Assembly (NCBI GenBank): GCA_050084985.1
Contig: JBITNC010000001.1
Location: 167,214,001 to 167,278,000 of the forward strand
From: Nageia nagi
Lineage: Eukaryota > Pinophyta
Direction: 5' to 3'
Length of the DNA: 64,000 nucleotides
Part shown: piece after piece, positions 1-11,917 of the stretch
Numbering within the stretch: the stretch's first letter is position 1
Layout: every line of letters starts with the position of its first letter
Notes under the pieces: generated by a model
What the model was told of the DNA's origin: nothing
Seen by the model: the letters and a program-made list of their open reading frames with translations, nothing else
Database searches by the model: none
Made by a program: the position numbers and the translations under genes

Positions 1-1644
1 CTTGTGCTCAAGTATATAACCAAATGTCATCCTACTGAAGTCATCAATGAAGGTCAGAACATAAGAAGCTCCCCCTAGAGACTTAGTCTGAAATGGACCC
101 ATCAAATCTGAATGCACAAGTTGAAGAGGATGAGTAGACTGAGTTGCCTTATCTTTTTCAAACTTTTGCCTATTCATCTTTCCTAGAATGCACCTTTCAC
201 AGAGACCAATTATGGGTGAAATATTAGGTAAACCTTTCATAAGTTCTTGATTTTTCATATCTTGAATACTCTTGTGGTTAAGGTGCCCTAATCGTTGATG
301 CCAAAGATTACCCTTTGGACAAACATTTGCAGCAAGACAAATCTTTGAAGGTACTTGATCCACAATATAAAGGTCATCCTTTACTGATCCTTTCATCAAG
401 GTGGAAAGTCCTTTCTTAACACACCAGGAGTGTGAGGTAAACTCAAATGAGTATCCTTTCCTTGTAATCTGAATTATGGAGATAAGATTCATCCTTAGTT
501 TAGGCACATAAAAGACATTATCAAGAGCCTTTCCATCAATCTTCACACTCCCTATTCCTTAAACATCAAGGACTGTATTATCACCTATCACAACTGTATC
601 CTTCTTATACTTATGAAAGTTTTCAAACTTATCCTTTTCATAACACATGTGATTAGTGCAACCTGAATCAATAATCCAATCATTTGAAATAGTTTGGGTC
701 ACTGAATAGTAGGCAATAGTAGCAGCATGCTTGTTCTTCTTTTTATTATTGAAATTTCTCACATTTGCATTTCCTTTTCCTTTCTGAGCAAATTTCTTTT
801 TACAAAAATCATACTCTTTGTGTCCAAATATGCCACAAAAGTTACAATTTCCATCAAACTTTTCCTAAGGTGTTGGATTGCTTGATCCAGCTTTATCATT
901 CCTTTGCTTGAAGTTGCCATAATTGTTGCCCTTTTTCTCATACTTCTTGAAGGTAGATGAGGATTTGTTATCTTTGAATTTATAATGTTTGAACTTCTTC
1001 TTGAAAGAAGTTTTGGTTGCTCCTAGAGTAATGCTTTTGTCCTTTGGAGAAAGGTTCAACATTTTCTTATTCAAAGTTTCCTCATGCTTCAGAAGGAGTC
1101 TAGAAAGGTTATCAAGAGAGATGACATCTTCTTCATCATCGAGCCTAGTTTCCATAACTATGACAAAGTTACTAAACTTTGTAGAAAGGCTTTGAAGAAT
1201 GATGAATACCATGAACTCATCATTGATCTAGTTGCATCCACAGCCAACCAGTTGTGTCCTGAGGTTAATGATTTTGTTCAAGTAGATAGAAGCACTTTCA
1301 TCTTCACCTTGATGATATTGCAACAACTTTTGTAAAATGGTGAACCTCCTTGAAAATTTTGATCTAAGGTAAATTTTCTTCAGCCTATCCCAAGCTTCCT
1401 TTACTGATGTTGAAGAAGAGATCATGAGAAGGACATCATCTGAAACTGCATGATAGATCATTGAAGTTGCTAATTCATTCTTTGAGTTGTAGATTTCAAG
1501 ATCCTTCTCATCTGTAGGAGTGACCATGTCTTCATTAACTATCTACCACAGCTTCCTTACTTGTAACTTAGCTCTCATATGAGGTTCCCATATGCCAAAG
1601 TTGGAACCATCGAGTATATGTTTGGGTATGAAGGTTTCAACCAT
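1..1644 (-). pseudogene. Element A gag-pol remnant: gag, zinc knuckle, protease, GAG-pre-integrase, integrase start
   Basis: Gag would start at the ATG at 1644 and make the capsid-like protein of the retrotransposon particle. The UBN2-type gag core reads across 1228-1527 (KEAWDRLKKIYL, LLQYHQGEDE) and 865-1212. The zinc knuckle near 790-870 keeps C-x2-C-x4-H, but the last Cys is Phe. The aspartic protease motif WIIDSGCTNHM near 650-690 is intact. GAG-pre-integrase (the LGHLNHKS type HHCC region) lies at about 150-330. Integrase begins near 130 and is cut by the window edge. Stops after the first 30 or so codons and frameshifts between blocks mean no polyprotein can be made. The domain order is clear, so identity is secure. 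Exact lesions would need alignment to a live relative. Confidence 0.88.
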
Positions 1645-1764
1645 TGCTACATAAAAGTAAATATGTAATAAGAATGCAAATTTTTACAATTTACCATCTA
1701 TACAAATAAAACATTGATAAGTAAACATGTCCCACATGTGTAAACTTATAAACCAAGATTCGTA

Positions 1765-2180
1765 GAAGGATAAAGTTGGGGTTGTTTTCTTGTATAGAAT
1801 TAGGCCTTCACCTGGATGCCTGCAAGGTGGAGCCCAAGTACTACCAGTCCTCAACCAGTTCACCTTGGTTAGTAATATACTCTCACAAGGAGAAGTACCA
1901 ACTATTTTCTAAGGATCTAACGTATCTTGGATTGGCCATTTTAATTATCTTGTTTAAGGTTTTCAGTTTTCCTCCTAGGTTATCAGGATAATCTCTGAAT
2001 GGACGTGCGGACATGTGGTATCACTACACACATGCCTGTCCACCTAATAAAGTTATGTCTAATCCAACAAAGGTCTTAGGGGCAATTAAGATGGACTTAC
2101 CACCACTTAGATCTTCAGACTAAAAGGGCTCCATTCTACCTTGTCCTCCCCTCGTGGCTCCCCAAATAAGTCATGTTATG
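1765..2180 (+). other. Conserved pre-gag leader block with opposite-strand reading frames (copy in A)
   Basis: This block lies about 120 bp upstream of gag in element A and recurs in the same place in elements C (30775-31195) and D (54855-55275) and as an orphan at 37688-38105. On the strand opposite to gag-pol it reads a run sharing GLHLDA, KVEPKYYQSSTSSPW and YSHKEKY with the other copies. A TGA directly followed by ATG then leads into a frame starting MDVRTCGITTHM. The upstream frame has no conserved ATG, and A has a frameshift near 1975. No known family is recognised. Conservation of DNA is certain; protein-coding use is inference. Confidence 0.6.
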
Positions 2181-3240
2181 GAAAAGTACATGCAGATGTG
2201 TTCATTTTAAGGGTTACTTTCAATATTTTGCATTTTGCAAGTATAAAGCAATTGTGTAGAAATATAAAGTAAAGTAAAAATACATCATCCACACGAACTT
2301 GAAAAACCTTTAAAAGTCCAATGGGTTTTGTACTAACCCCTAAAGTACATTTCACATTTTGCATATTTTGCTCAATTTCATAAATTCATTCAATCATTTT
2401 AATGAATTTAAAAAAAGACTAAGTCCTACTTAGCATTAATCCATAACTTAAACATGCATTATTCCATGTCTTAAAAATTAAGTAATAAACATGCATCATG
2501 CATTATTTAACTTAAAATTTTAAGTACTAAGTATGCTTTATTCCTCAAACAATATTAAGAGGCATGCATTACAAGTTTAGCATGCAAGATCTAGATAAAG
2601 TTTTAAGTAAAAATTATACAAATTCCCCCTTTTCACTTAAAGTTTTATCCCTAAAAACTTGTATGCTAAAAATTATCTTTTAAGTATGCATTTTAAGTAA
2701 AAAATATTTCCCTTGTTTACTTAAAAAAAATATAGCATACTTAGATTACCTTAGCAAATTTTTACTAAAAAATGTTTTGCCTAAGTAAATTACCATACTT
2801 AGTGAAAAAATGCTAAGAGGTTGGCATTCTAGAAATTGCATGTGCACCTTAGTAAATTAAACATGCAATATTAAAAATATTCTAAGCATTTTTAAAAAAG
2901 GTAAGCTAAGTTTAACTTAAAAATATTTTTGACCTTATTGTAGAAATAAGTTAAAAATATTCACTACTTACCAAGTCTCCAAGAATTAAATGGGAAAAGA
3001 GGAGACCCATACCCCTACTACATGCATATTTAATGCTACTTTTACCAAAGCATTCCAAGTAAATAAAAAATTACTCCAAGTCAAACAAAATAAATGCTTT
3101 AGGTAAAAAAAGATGGCTACCCTTCCCTTACCAAGAAGGAGGATACATTGCTTGCATGTGCATTTAAGGAAGGTGAAAAGTAGTCAAAAGAAAATTAAAT
3201 GCATAAGGGGTTTGGTTGGGTCCTTAAGACTTAGGTGGAG
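2181..3240 (-). other. AT-rich leader of element A with recurrent CATGCA motifs
   Basis: No reading frame of note. The stretch is rich in variants of CATGCATTATT about 50-60 bp apart (for example near 2455, 2490, 2565), as is the matching leader of D at 55540-55960. The purine-rich part at 2960-3230 aligns by eye with D around 56345. Confidence 0.55.
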
Positions 3241-3288
3241 TGGTGAGGTGCTCACCACGTTCAGACCCTATCCAGTCAAAATATACAA

Positions 3289-3636
3289 ATGAATTCATCG
3301 GGTACTAGTTCTTTTATAACTCATAATGTCAAATGTGGAGTAAGAGGTAACCTTGGACCAGCTTGTAATGCTGTTGGAATGGTTGATCACATAGTTCTTG
3401 GCATCAATCATTTATATCAAAAACTAGTGTATCGACGATTAAAGGAATGCGTAACCGATTCTTCCATTTCTACACCTGCATGGTGTCCAGCTCCTTTTGA
3501 CCCAGAGGGGCTTCTAAGCTCAATCATGGCTGTTATCACATGTTTTATTGGATTGCATTTTGGACATATTCTCATGTATTTTAAGGGTTGCACATGGTGG
3601 AGGGCACTGCACGGAGGAGATCACTGCAGTTCATAA
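3289..3636 (+). pseudogene. Fragment of a plant HGSNAT-like (DUF1624/DUF5009) membrane acyltransferase gene
   Basis: Known relatives are multi-spanning membrane proteins related to heparan-alpha-glucosaminide N-acetyltransferase. Their plant function is poorly defined. The fragment shows the family signatures CGVRGNLGPACNAVGMVD (residues about 16-33), LGINHLYQKLVYRR (residues 37-50), and CPAPFDPEGLLSSIMAVITC (residues 65-84), followed by a membrane segment ending HFGHI. Homology stops near FK at residue 99, where the text turns into unrelated sequence and a stop. That may be a former splice site or a breakpoint. A family protein has over 400 residues, so about a quarter is present. It lies inside the leader of element A, on the strand opposite to the element, and looks captured by it. 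The first methionine is not the authentic start. Confidence 0.85.
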
Positions 3637-4540
3637 GACTGCATTTCGATGGAGGCTACCAGTTTGTAACATAGAGAGGATATACTACAGATGCACATGT
3701 TTGGTCTTTTACATGGGTGGTTAACTGGACATCTTCTTGGACTCTATGATGCAAAGTCACTATTTTATCTATGGGCCTATCGTTGCCCCTTTACATGAAT
3801 CAACAGAGACCATGCATGGATCTACCGATCTATCCTTTGCTATGAGCTGCTCCTTTATCCTCCTTCTAGTTCTACGATGGCTATAGTAGTGGAGATTAAG
3901 TGGAGTGTGTTTGAATTTGGGTGGTGCATCAAGGCCCTAAGCCCCTCTATGGATCATCGAGGGTGGGAGCAGGATTCGATCACAGATCGAGAGTAGACTG
4001 GTAGGAATTTGAATGGTGGTCGAAGCGGGGTTTGACATAGTTAACGTTGGATGGTGGGTTCCAAACCTATTTCTTGGTGATGCTAACATCCATTCCTCAT
4101 AGGGTATCAAGTCCTTTTGGCATATCTATAAATACCTCAACATGAATGGGTGTTTTGAAATGTGGGGGAGTTCTTCCAGCAGTTCGGTGGTTGATCAAAA
4201 CTAGTCTTTCTAGCTGTGTTTTACAAACAAACATGGGATGTTCCATAATGTCAAAAAAGGTCCTTAAGGTTATACCCAGTGCCATTGCCATGTTGTCCTT
4301 TGAAGATGGAGAGGGTTGCATTGAGGGCAAGGTTGTGATAACAAACCATGCTATGGGCATCGCATCCTATCCTCTGAGCCAAACTCTCTGGAAAAATGTA
4401 GGGAATGTAAGATAGATGGGCCACATCTTGACCTACCTCACATGGAGCGATTTAACTGTTACAGCCACCGATGCTCAAATAAGAGACAAGGAGGCTACTA
4501 AGAGGTTTGACTCGATTTTAGTGAGGCATTTTATGCTAAG
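3637..4540 (+). other. Unrecognised, relatively GC-rich filler inside leader of element A
   Basis: Open frames of about 87-89 codons occur on both strands at 4097-4415. I recognise no family in either, and frames overlapping on both strands argue for chance openness. The base composition resembles the adjacent gene fragment more than the AT-rich leader, so it may belong to the same captured segment, perhaps as intron or flank. Confidence 0.35.
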
Positions 4541-4542
4541 TA

Positions 4543-4615
4543 ATTCGTATAGCTCAGTTGGGAGAGCGTCAGATTGAAGATCTGAAGGTCGCGTGTTCAA
4601 TCCATGCTCACAAAA
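4543..4615 (+). tRNA. tRNA-Phe (GAA) pseudogene, nuclear type
   Basis: The D arm (GCTC/GAGC), the anticodon arm (TCAGA/TCTGA around a loop with GAA) and the T arm (GCGTG/CATGC with one G-T pair) are all intact, and the 73-base length fits exactly. The acceptor stem is destroyed: ATTCGTA against TCACAAA leaves about three of seven pairs. The core matches the plant nuclear tRNA-Phe rather than the chloroplast one, whose anticodon stem differs. It sits in the leader of copia element A, 3' of the HGSNAT-like fragment and on the same strand. No 5' or 3' processing is expected with this stem, so it is called a pseudogene. Confidence 0.9.
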
Positions 4616-5268
4616 AAATTGTATAGTTTTTTTTTTTCTTTTCCAAGGTCATAAAGATTTAAAAAAAATTTATATAGTAATACTCCTTGTATACAAATTT
4701 ATATAAGGCTAATTTTAAGGCAAAATAATTTGTATACTCCTTGTCATACTCATTGTTGAATTAAAGAGGCAACTCTCAAAAAAAATTTCCCCCATATTTG
4801 CTTTAAATAAATTGCCTCTAAAAATTATTTCCCTCTATTTGCATTAAAATTTTTGCAAAAATTTAGAGAAAAATAAAGTATTATGTAAATATTACACCTT
4901 GGCAATGCTTGTAATAGAGTTATTAATCAATGCTACTAACAAACAAAATGTTAGTAAAAAATATTTGCATTACATAGTATCCTCTTAAAAGGTATATCAT
5001 GTATTAAGCATTTTGTAAAAAAATGCTACTAACATAAGAGGTTAGTATAGGAAAAAATTGATTGCATTGCCATTTTGATCATATTTTGCAAAAATAAGCT
5101 CCAATATCTCATAAAATATGTTACTATCTAATGCAATAATTCATAAGATAACCAAATGAGGAGGAAATTTATACCTTCTCTTTGTTTTACCTCACCAATG
5201 GGGTGTAAGATGAGGAATGAAGAGGGATGAAGAACCTCCAAGATGTAGAAGAAGAGCTTCCACACCAA

Positions 5269-5280
5269 GCTCTGATACCA
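5269..5280 (-). other. Primer-binding site of element A (initiator Met-tRNA type)
   Basis: The minus strand reads TGGTATCAGAGC, the canonical Ty1-copia primer site complementary to the 3' end of initiator Met-tRNA. It is two bases inside the LTR end TTCCTTCA. This fixes the strand of the element and the LTR boundary. Confidence 0.95.
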
Positions 5281-5282
5281 AT

Positions 5283-5761
5283 TGAAGGAATTAGACCTAC
5301 TCTAATTCTCAAGGTCCAAGACTAGGAAACTCAATCATTCAACATAACACAATTCACACAAGATAACACAAATATAATGTGGTTCTTCCCTCCTTGGGAG
5401 CACATCCACAACTAGTTCTCTATTCTCAATCTATGCACCTCTTACTACAATTCTCTTCCTCTCCTACACAAACTAGTAGAGTAATCTTACTCCAAAAACT
5501 TAGTTGTGTTACAAGAGGAGAGGCCCTCTATTTATAGCTTGAGAGCACCTCCCTAACCTCCCTTTAACCCAAGGGTAAGGTTAGGGTTACAATAAATGTA
5601 TGACCTAACTTTAACCTACCAACTAACCCCATGGTAAGGTCAAAGTCCACACATAATAAAGAATTCAATTAATCCCTTAAGGTATCTACATATCCTTTAA
5701 GTGATTAATTGAATTTATAAGGAGTTTAGATATTCACAATATTTCATTACAAATTCTAACA
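5283..5761 (-). repeat. 5' LTR of element A (479 bp)
   Basis: It begins TGTTAGAATTTG on the minus strand at 5761 and ends TTCCTTCA at 5283, the TG...CA form. A TATA box (TATAAATAG on the minus strand) lies at 5528-5536, giving a promoter that would transcribe leftwards through the element. It resembles the LTR of element G at 59209-59583 more than the LTRs of C and D. Confidence 0.88.
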
Positions 5762-6010
5762 GATAAGGACACATATCACACAAGAGGACAAGATAGGTCA
5801 TATGACATGATTAGATAATAGTGTGATGAGGACACACATCATGCAAGGAGATAATGACAAGGATAAACAAGGGGATGACTTGATGGGAGGATGGTGCAAT
5901 AAGGATACATGTCACACAAGAGAATAAGAAAAAGATGAATATGATAGGATGATAATGTGATAAGGACACACATCACATGGGGGGATAAATAAATAAGGAG
6001 GAGATGATAT
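5762..6010. repeat. Minisatellite with recurrent GATAAGGACACA-type units
   Basis: Degenerate tandem units of roughly 75 bp share the phrase of the form GTGATAAGGACACACATCAC followed by an AAGAGGATAA-like stretch. Units are visible at about 5762, 5820, 5895 and 5950, and related text reappears at 6760-6850. This belongs to the region downstream of the gypsy gag of relic H. Confidence 0.6.
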
Positions 6011-7700
6011 GATGTATGAAAAAGTAAGACATATGACCATATAACTAAATAGAACAGGGAACAAAGGTCACAACCAAAGGTTTACAAGAGGTAACATAGA
6101 CCAAGGAAATAGTTTGAAATATTTATAAATTGTTTAGATGATCCTAACTAACCAATCATTTGAACTACTAAAAAATTATTTGAATGATCCTAATAGGGTT
6201 TAAATTAAAAAAAAAAAAAAAAAAGGAAAAAGTGTGATTGGCAATCCCTATTTTAAACAAAAGTCCCACATAACTTTTGTTGTGCAAAAATGCACAACTC
6301 TTATACAAGAGACATGACTCAAAAAGTATAGCTTGAATCATTCTTGATCATAGGCTATGTGCTTTCTCATCGAGAGAGCATGAGGTTGTCATTAGGGATC
6401 ATTCAAGATTTTTATAAAATGAATGATAAACAAAAGACAAAGCATGAATTCGACACCATAAATATGATCAAGAAAGAGAAGAAAACACAACATAAATGAA
6501 CAAAAGTCCACAACTTGACTCAACTTGACTTATCTTGATTGGCAAGGCTAATTTGAGTTGATATTGTAGGGATTTGGCTTAGACTTGTGGTGATCTAAGA
6601 TTGTAGCTTGTAGTCATAGGTTTGACTAGAGCGGATTAACTAGAGTAGGGCTAACTTCCACACATGTCTAGGACTATTCTTGCTTCATTATAGATCGAAG
6701 ATAATGTCCAACAACCCTAACTCAAGGTAATAAAATGATAACAAAGGATAAAAATGACACAGTGATACAAGGATAGACTCACAAGATAGACAAGGGAGAA
6801 ACATGATAGGGTGACAGTGTATCAAGGACTCATGACACACAAGAGGATGATGCTAAGGGGATGTTGTGATCATAGTCTCATTAACCTAACAAGTGTATGC
6901 ATGCATACAATGCTTGTGCTAATGATAAATGATAAATGATGAATGACTTCTACTTTGCCCTAGAAGATGAAAGGAATGATCATAGGTTCATAGACCTACC
7001 AAGAGTATGCATGCATATGATGCTTGCACAAAGATGATAATGATAAAATATAAATGATAAAATGATAGACATGATCACATGACTAAAGACAAATGAAAAC
7101 TATCAAGGATGAACACATGTTAAATGGTTCATCCTACAAAGATGATGATAAACCTATTTATGATGTTTTCTTATTTTGACTATGATTAGGCAAGATGATT
7201 GTTGATAATTTTCAAATATTGATTAGATGATGCAATTGATGCTTATGTTGATATGATCCCATTGTTGATAAGATATTGGATTTCATTTTTAATTACATGC
7301 ATCAATTTGTGTCATGTCCACATTGCCTATGATAGTTTCAAAATGCATTTGCTGCATACCAAGGTCTTGATGATGCTTCTTGATTTTGCTTGATTGGGGG
7401 TAACTTTAAAATATTTATTCATAGTAATGTTGGTAAAATGTTTGATACTAAATCCCCTAAAGGAGTGAAATGTCTTTCTAACCTTGGACTATTTGATCAT
7501 AAGATAGGTTGGCAAACTATTGTTGATTGATTAACTTGTTGGTTGTTCATGACATGTTTGATGATTATGATTTTGTTATGGATTTTGATCATTATCATTG
7601 TTGCATAATTTGATTTTGCCCATTTTCACCTTGACTACTTTGATGATTTTTTCTTTTAATAAAACATCCTCAAAAGATTTATGTTGTTGGATTTTTACGA
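6011..7700. other. Non-coding part of gypsy relic H
   Basis: AT-rich, with a poly-A run near 6210, further minisatellite-like text at 6750-6860, and repeated phrases such as AAATGATAAATGATGAATGA near 6930. No protease, reverse transcriptase or other domain is visible downstream of the gag at 7711, so H may be a non-autonomous gypsy element or one with deleted pol. Confidence 0.45.
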
Positions 7701-7710
7701 TAGAGAATAT

Positions 7711-9129
7711 TTATTTGTTGTAACTTTTGATAAAGATGTTGATAAGCTCATCATGTGGTAGGGAGTATAGTAAGTCCATTTCAATAGATCTCCATCTAGC
7801 CACATAATCATTGATTGATTCATTGTAATGTTGATGTATGTTTAATAAGTCTATGATGGACGATATTCTCCTTATGTTGATGGCAAAATAATTCAAAAAT
7901 TGATCAACCAATTGCTCAAAGGAGAATATGCTATGCTATAGAAACTTGTTATACCAATCCAATGCCTAATCTCCCAAAGTCATGAGGAAAGTTAATAACA
8001 TGGTAACATCATCATGGGTGAAATTTTAACAAGAATTTTTAAATCACATGAGATGTGCTTTAGGGTCTTATTTTCCTTTGAACTTGTCTATTTTAGTAGT
8101 GTTGAAGTTGTAAGGGAAGATCTTGATAGGGACTGATGGATGAATTGGCTCGTGAAAAATTGATTGATATATTATTTTGCACTTATTTTGATCATTGATC
8201 TTTTGTTCCATATCATCCAATCTTTTTAATACCTTATCATATGAAGTGGATTGTGAATCAACTCAATTGCTTTGATGTTGAGGTTGTTATTGGTATTGAT
8301 AAGCTTGTCATATTTCATGTCCCAATGGTTAATTATATGTTGCATTAGAATTGAATTATCTTTGTTGGTGAGTTAGTTGACCTGTGTATCCTTGACTTGA
8401 TGATGATGAAGAATGCATGACAAAAGGAGAATTACTCCTACTTTGAGAGGATTGGGAGGCCACTTGTTGATAGTTGCCTTGAACTTGACTTTGGCTTAAT
8501 TTTGTATCCATTGATGAAAGAGAACAATGAATAGGCCTCCAGTCATGAGAAATGACTGAAGCCTTGGGTTGGATGACATAATACTTTGATGAACTAGGAG
8601 ACCTAGTTGGTTGGACTTGAGGACAAGGTTTGGTTTGACATGTTGCAACAAAGGGTAAAGTGTTGACACAAGAAGGAGGATGACTAAGCCAAGGATTATG
8701 AAAATGAAAAACTTCTTGAGGAAAAGAAGGATGAATGGTTTTACCAACATGATTTTGAAGGATAAATTATTCAAATAGTTTAGACAAAACTTCTCAAACA
8801 ACAAGATCATCAAGAAACTAATTCTTGATAGGAGGAATGTTGTGAGACATATGACTTGACTCAACTTCACTAGCCAATTGACAATTAAGAGGCATTATGG
8901 CTTGATAAGATGAAGAATGATGAGAATGATAAGGATGAAAATAAGAATAATGAGAATGACACAAAGGAGTAGAATGATAAGAAGGGATAAAATGATAATA
9001 AGGACTAGATACAAGAGAAGGGGAAGACACCTAAGATGAAGGATAATCAATTAGATTAAGATGACTAGGTTGACAAGAATACTCATGATTTAAACCTAAT
9101 ATGTGATTTTTATTTTGTTTATTATACAT
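7711..9129 (-). pseudogene. Gypsy-type gag (Retrotrans_gag) relic, element H
   Basis: From a possible start at 9129 the minus strand first encodes a His/Ser/Tyr/Pro-rich region (8818-9030), then Ser/Gln-rich text. The Retrotrans_gag core follows: KIDKFKGK with DPKAHLM near 8080-8110, LGD-ALDWYNKF near 7930-7970, FEQLVDQFLNYFA near 7880-7910, and ESINDYVARWRSIEMDLLYS near 7760-7830. This order and spacing are those of plant gypsy gag capsid domains. Several in-frame stops are present. No zinc knuckle or pol domain follows. The long low-complexity N-terminal half is unusual for gag and may be partly a chance frame. Confidence 0.72.
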
Positions 9130-11917
9130 GGTGATTTCTAAATAAAAGTATTCCAAAGGTGCCACATAGTAGTAAGCAAAAAAACACTAAGCCTAAAATG
9201 ATTTGATTTTGATTTTTTTATTTTTTTTTTGAAGATGCAATGTAAGACTAATGCTAAAACATCCTACATGATCACTTCAAATATATCTAAAATGAAGAAG
9301 CAATGGTGATAGATAGCAATGATGTTTATCTCATTTAGTTGCTTCTTGTTCAAATGGATCTTATCTTTTTAATGAATTGAATTTTAAATGCAATTATAAA
9401 TTTTTGACCCTTGTTTAGTTTTCCTAGAGATGATTCTAGTCAAGCATTTTTGGTAAGGCTCAATCTCTAGGAGTTTGGAACACTTTACAAAGGGTACTCA
9501 AGTACCTCTATTGACTACTTGCCAAATAGAGGGAGGCTCCCACCTTGGTGATGAAATCCAAGTGTGGGTTAGGTCATGGTAATGATATCCACATGCCCTA
9601 GGCACTCCCTAGGTATGTGATGGACTTTAATATAAAAATTAAATATGATAATGCAATCCTATATGGTAATGCAATGAAATTACACCCCTTTAAGATTTTG
9701 CTTTTCCAAATAAAATGGATGATTTTGACATAAAAGCACTCCCACCCAAGGATGATAATATGTTTACTAAAATGCAAGAAAGCAAAGTTTTTCTTTTCTT
9801 TTTTTAATTTTTTATTTTTTTCAATTTTATATGATTTCTTGATTTTTTTTATTTTGAATGATTTTTGTAAAGAAAAATAAGCAAATAACAACCTAAGATG
9901 CACTTAGCATGCAAAACCTATTCTAAAGCATGATAAAAGAGAGATACTAGCTTGGGAAACTCCAGCTCCAAGCTCCTACAATGTTAAATACCTATTTTAC
10001 AAGTTTGATCCTAACTGGCCTAGTTCAAACCATTAGTAGTACCAACCAGTGGACCAATCAAACAACCAACCAACTAGTTATAGGGTTACCTAGAAAAAGT
10101 TTTAAAATATGCTTGAAAATGCAAAAATCAAACTTCAATATACAACCTAGGATTTGAAATGTTGACAATGGACAACTGTCACCTAGTTATAGGTCTAAAA
10201 AAAATTGACACATGCTAAAAAATGATAAAAACTAGTTTAAAAACCTAAAACATGCTAATTATCTAATGCAAGTTGATTCAAAAATGATAGCCAATCGTAA
10301 GAGTGCTTACTAGATGTAACTAGTTAGATGATGGCTAGTTAAAGGATGATCAATCTATTGAGGGTTAATTGAGGTTGTTTTGATCCAAGGTCAACCCAAT
10401 AAGAATCAGCTAGGTTATATTAGATTTGTTTGATTAGGAGGTAATTGATTATATGAAGGCTAGTTAGACTCTATCAATAAGTCAGTAATGGATTAGTTAG
10501 CATTCTATGTAATTTTGAGTTTGCAAGTCTACATGATCTCATCTAGGATTTGTGAGGAACATTCTTGAGGCTCAACCCATCATGATCACCATTTTATGAG
10601 AATATAAAAACCACACTAAGCATTTCATATCCTCATTCTACAATGTTTATAATGTTGCTTGTATTTGATGTGCTAGATTGATGTTTGACATTGATAGACC
10701 TCCAAAATAACACATGTTAGTAGGGATCTCATGCTTTTATCCCTTAAGACTCTAAAGCACATTCAAGAAAACCTTTAAATAATGTACATCCCTCAGCCTA
10801 TAATCAAATGGGTATTCAAAAATATTGACATGCCTAAAATGTAGGATTAAAATTGATAAAAATGATAATTGCAACTAAGGTACATGTACACAAGATGTAA
10901 TAATAAATATCTACAAAAATAATATTGATATCTTATCCTTGTTGTACTCCTCCTTTATTTATAAACCTAAAAGAAGCAATCTCCAATAACCTATCCAAAG
11001 GATATTTTGATGTGTATTCAATGATATGGCCTCTCTATTGGACTATGTGAGCTTTGTATTGGCTGGAGTTTGCTATACTTGGCTAGTTTAATGTTCAGTA
11101 TTGCATGGAGAGTGAGCTACTCAATGAGTGACCAACTTTTCTTGAGTTGCCTTACTAGGGAGAAGGAGAAACTAGCTTGTTCAAACTTTACCAAATATTG
11201 GAATATTCAAAGAGCTGGAGAGAGAATATTCCTAGCTAGAGAGAGAGTTATTTTTGAGTTATGGATCAAAACTATTCAATTGACCTCAATCTATCAAACC
11301 TAGATTCAAAGGAACATACAAAATTATTGTTTTACCTATCATGATGATTGTAAGCAATAACTAACCTAAAGAGATTGATAACTAATCTTTCCTAGGAAAT
11401 GGTACTATTGATCCAACTTCTATGGAGCATCATTGCTTAGCTTAGCGTATCACCTCTCAACATCCTTTCCAAAAATATTTAGAGCCTTGGTAATTATCAA
11501 TGTTTCTTCTTGAAGATAATATTATTGTGTATGATGAATTGAAATATCATAGGAATATAGTATTTAAAGTATAACAAAATCTAGATATGATAGGTGGTGT
11601 TGACAAACATCGATCAATAGAACCAATATATTTACCACCTGTCAATGATTCTAGATCATGTCATGATTTCTCATGCATAAATATTTCACCTTTATAGATT
11701 GCAATTCTAGTGCCAAGGCTACTCCTTGGAATTATGTTGCACAAGTACCAATATGCCTTCTTAGACTTATCTTCGAGCTGACCTATTATCAGAAAATACA
11801 AAGGTATTGAGTTTGCATAATAAAAGGAGCATTAAATCACTTAAATAAAATAAATCATTTCAAATACTTAAAGGGTATATTTTAATAAAATTAAAATTCA
11901 TTTTTAGGTGTTAACAG
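9130..11917 (-). other. Presumed 5' region/LTR of gypsy relic H
   Basis: On the minus strand, a TGTTAACACCTAAAAATG stretch at about 11900-11917 looks like the 5' edge of a gypsy LTR. The text then continues AT-rich without genes to the gag at 9129. A GTGCCA at 9161 (TGGCAC on the minus strand) could be a primer site, but I could not find a second LTR copy. CTAGTTA-type words recur at 10010-10500. Boundaries are uncertain. Confidence 0.35.

Larger units (their letters stand above)
1..5761 (-). mobile_element. Ty1-copia element A, 5' part (5' LTR to integrase)
   Basis: Reading the minus strand, the order is 5' LTR (5283-5761), primer site (5269-5280), a 3.6 kb leader, gag, protease, GAG-pre-integrase and the start of integrase, cut by the window edge. 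Gag-protease-integrase order is diagnostic of Ty1-copia. The leader is far longer than the few hundred bases usual in the superfamily. It holds a conserved pre-gag block (1765-2180) and a 1.3 kb stretch (about 3240-4620) with host-gene and tRNA fragments that the sister elements at 28200 and 51612 lack. The LTR abuts minisatellite DNA of gypsy relic H at 5762, so A probably inserted there. Its other end, and hence a target duplication, is outside the window. Confidence 0.9.

Noticed and set aside
4097-4415. Overlapping 87- and 89-codon frames on opposite strands
   Set aside because: No family recognised in either strand, and mutual overlap suggests chance openness. Kept only as an unrecognised stretch.
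4543-4615. Possible organellar origin of the tRNA-Phe copy
   Set aside because: The anticodon and T arms match the nuclear plant type and differ from the chloroplast tRNA-Phe.
5762-6010. CRISPR-like array
   Set aside because: Units are degenerate and tandem without unique spacers, and the context is plant retrotransposon DNA.
9150-9170. Gypsy primer-binding site TGGCACC next to gag of H
   Set aside because: No LTR edge with terminal CA lies beside it and only seven bases match a tRNA end, so I did not list it as a site.
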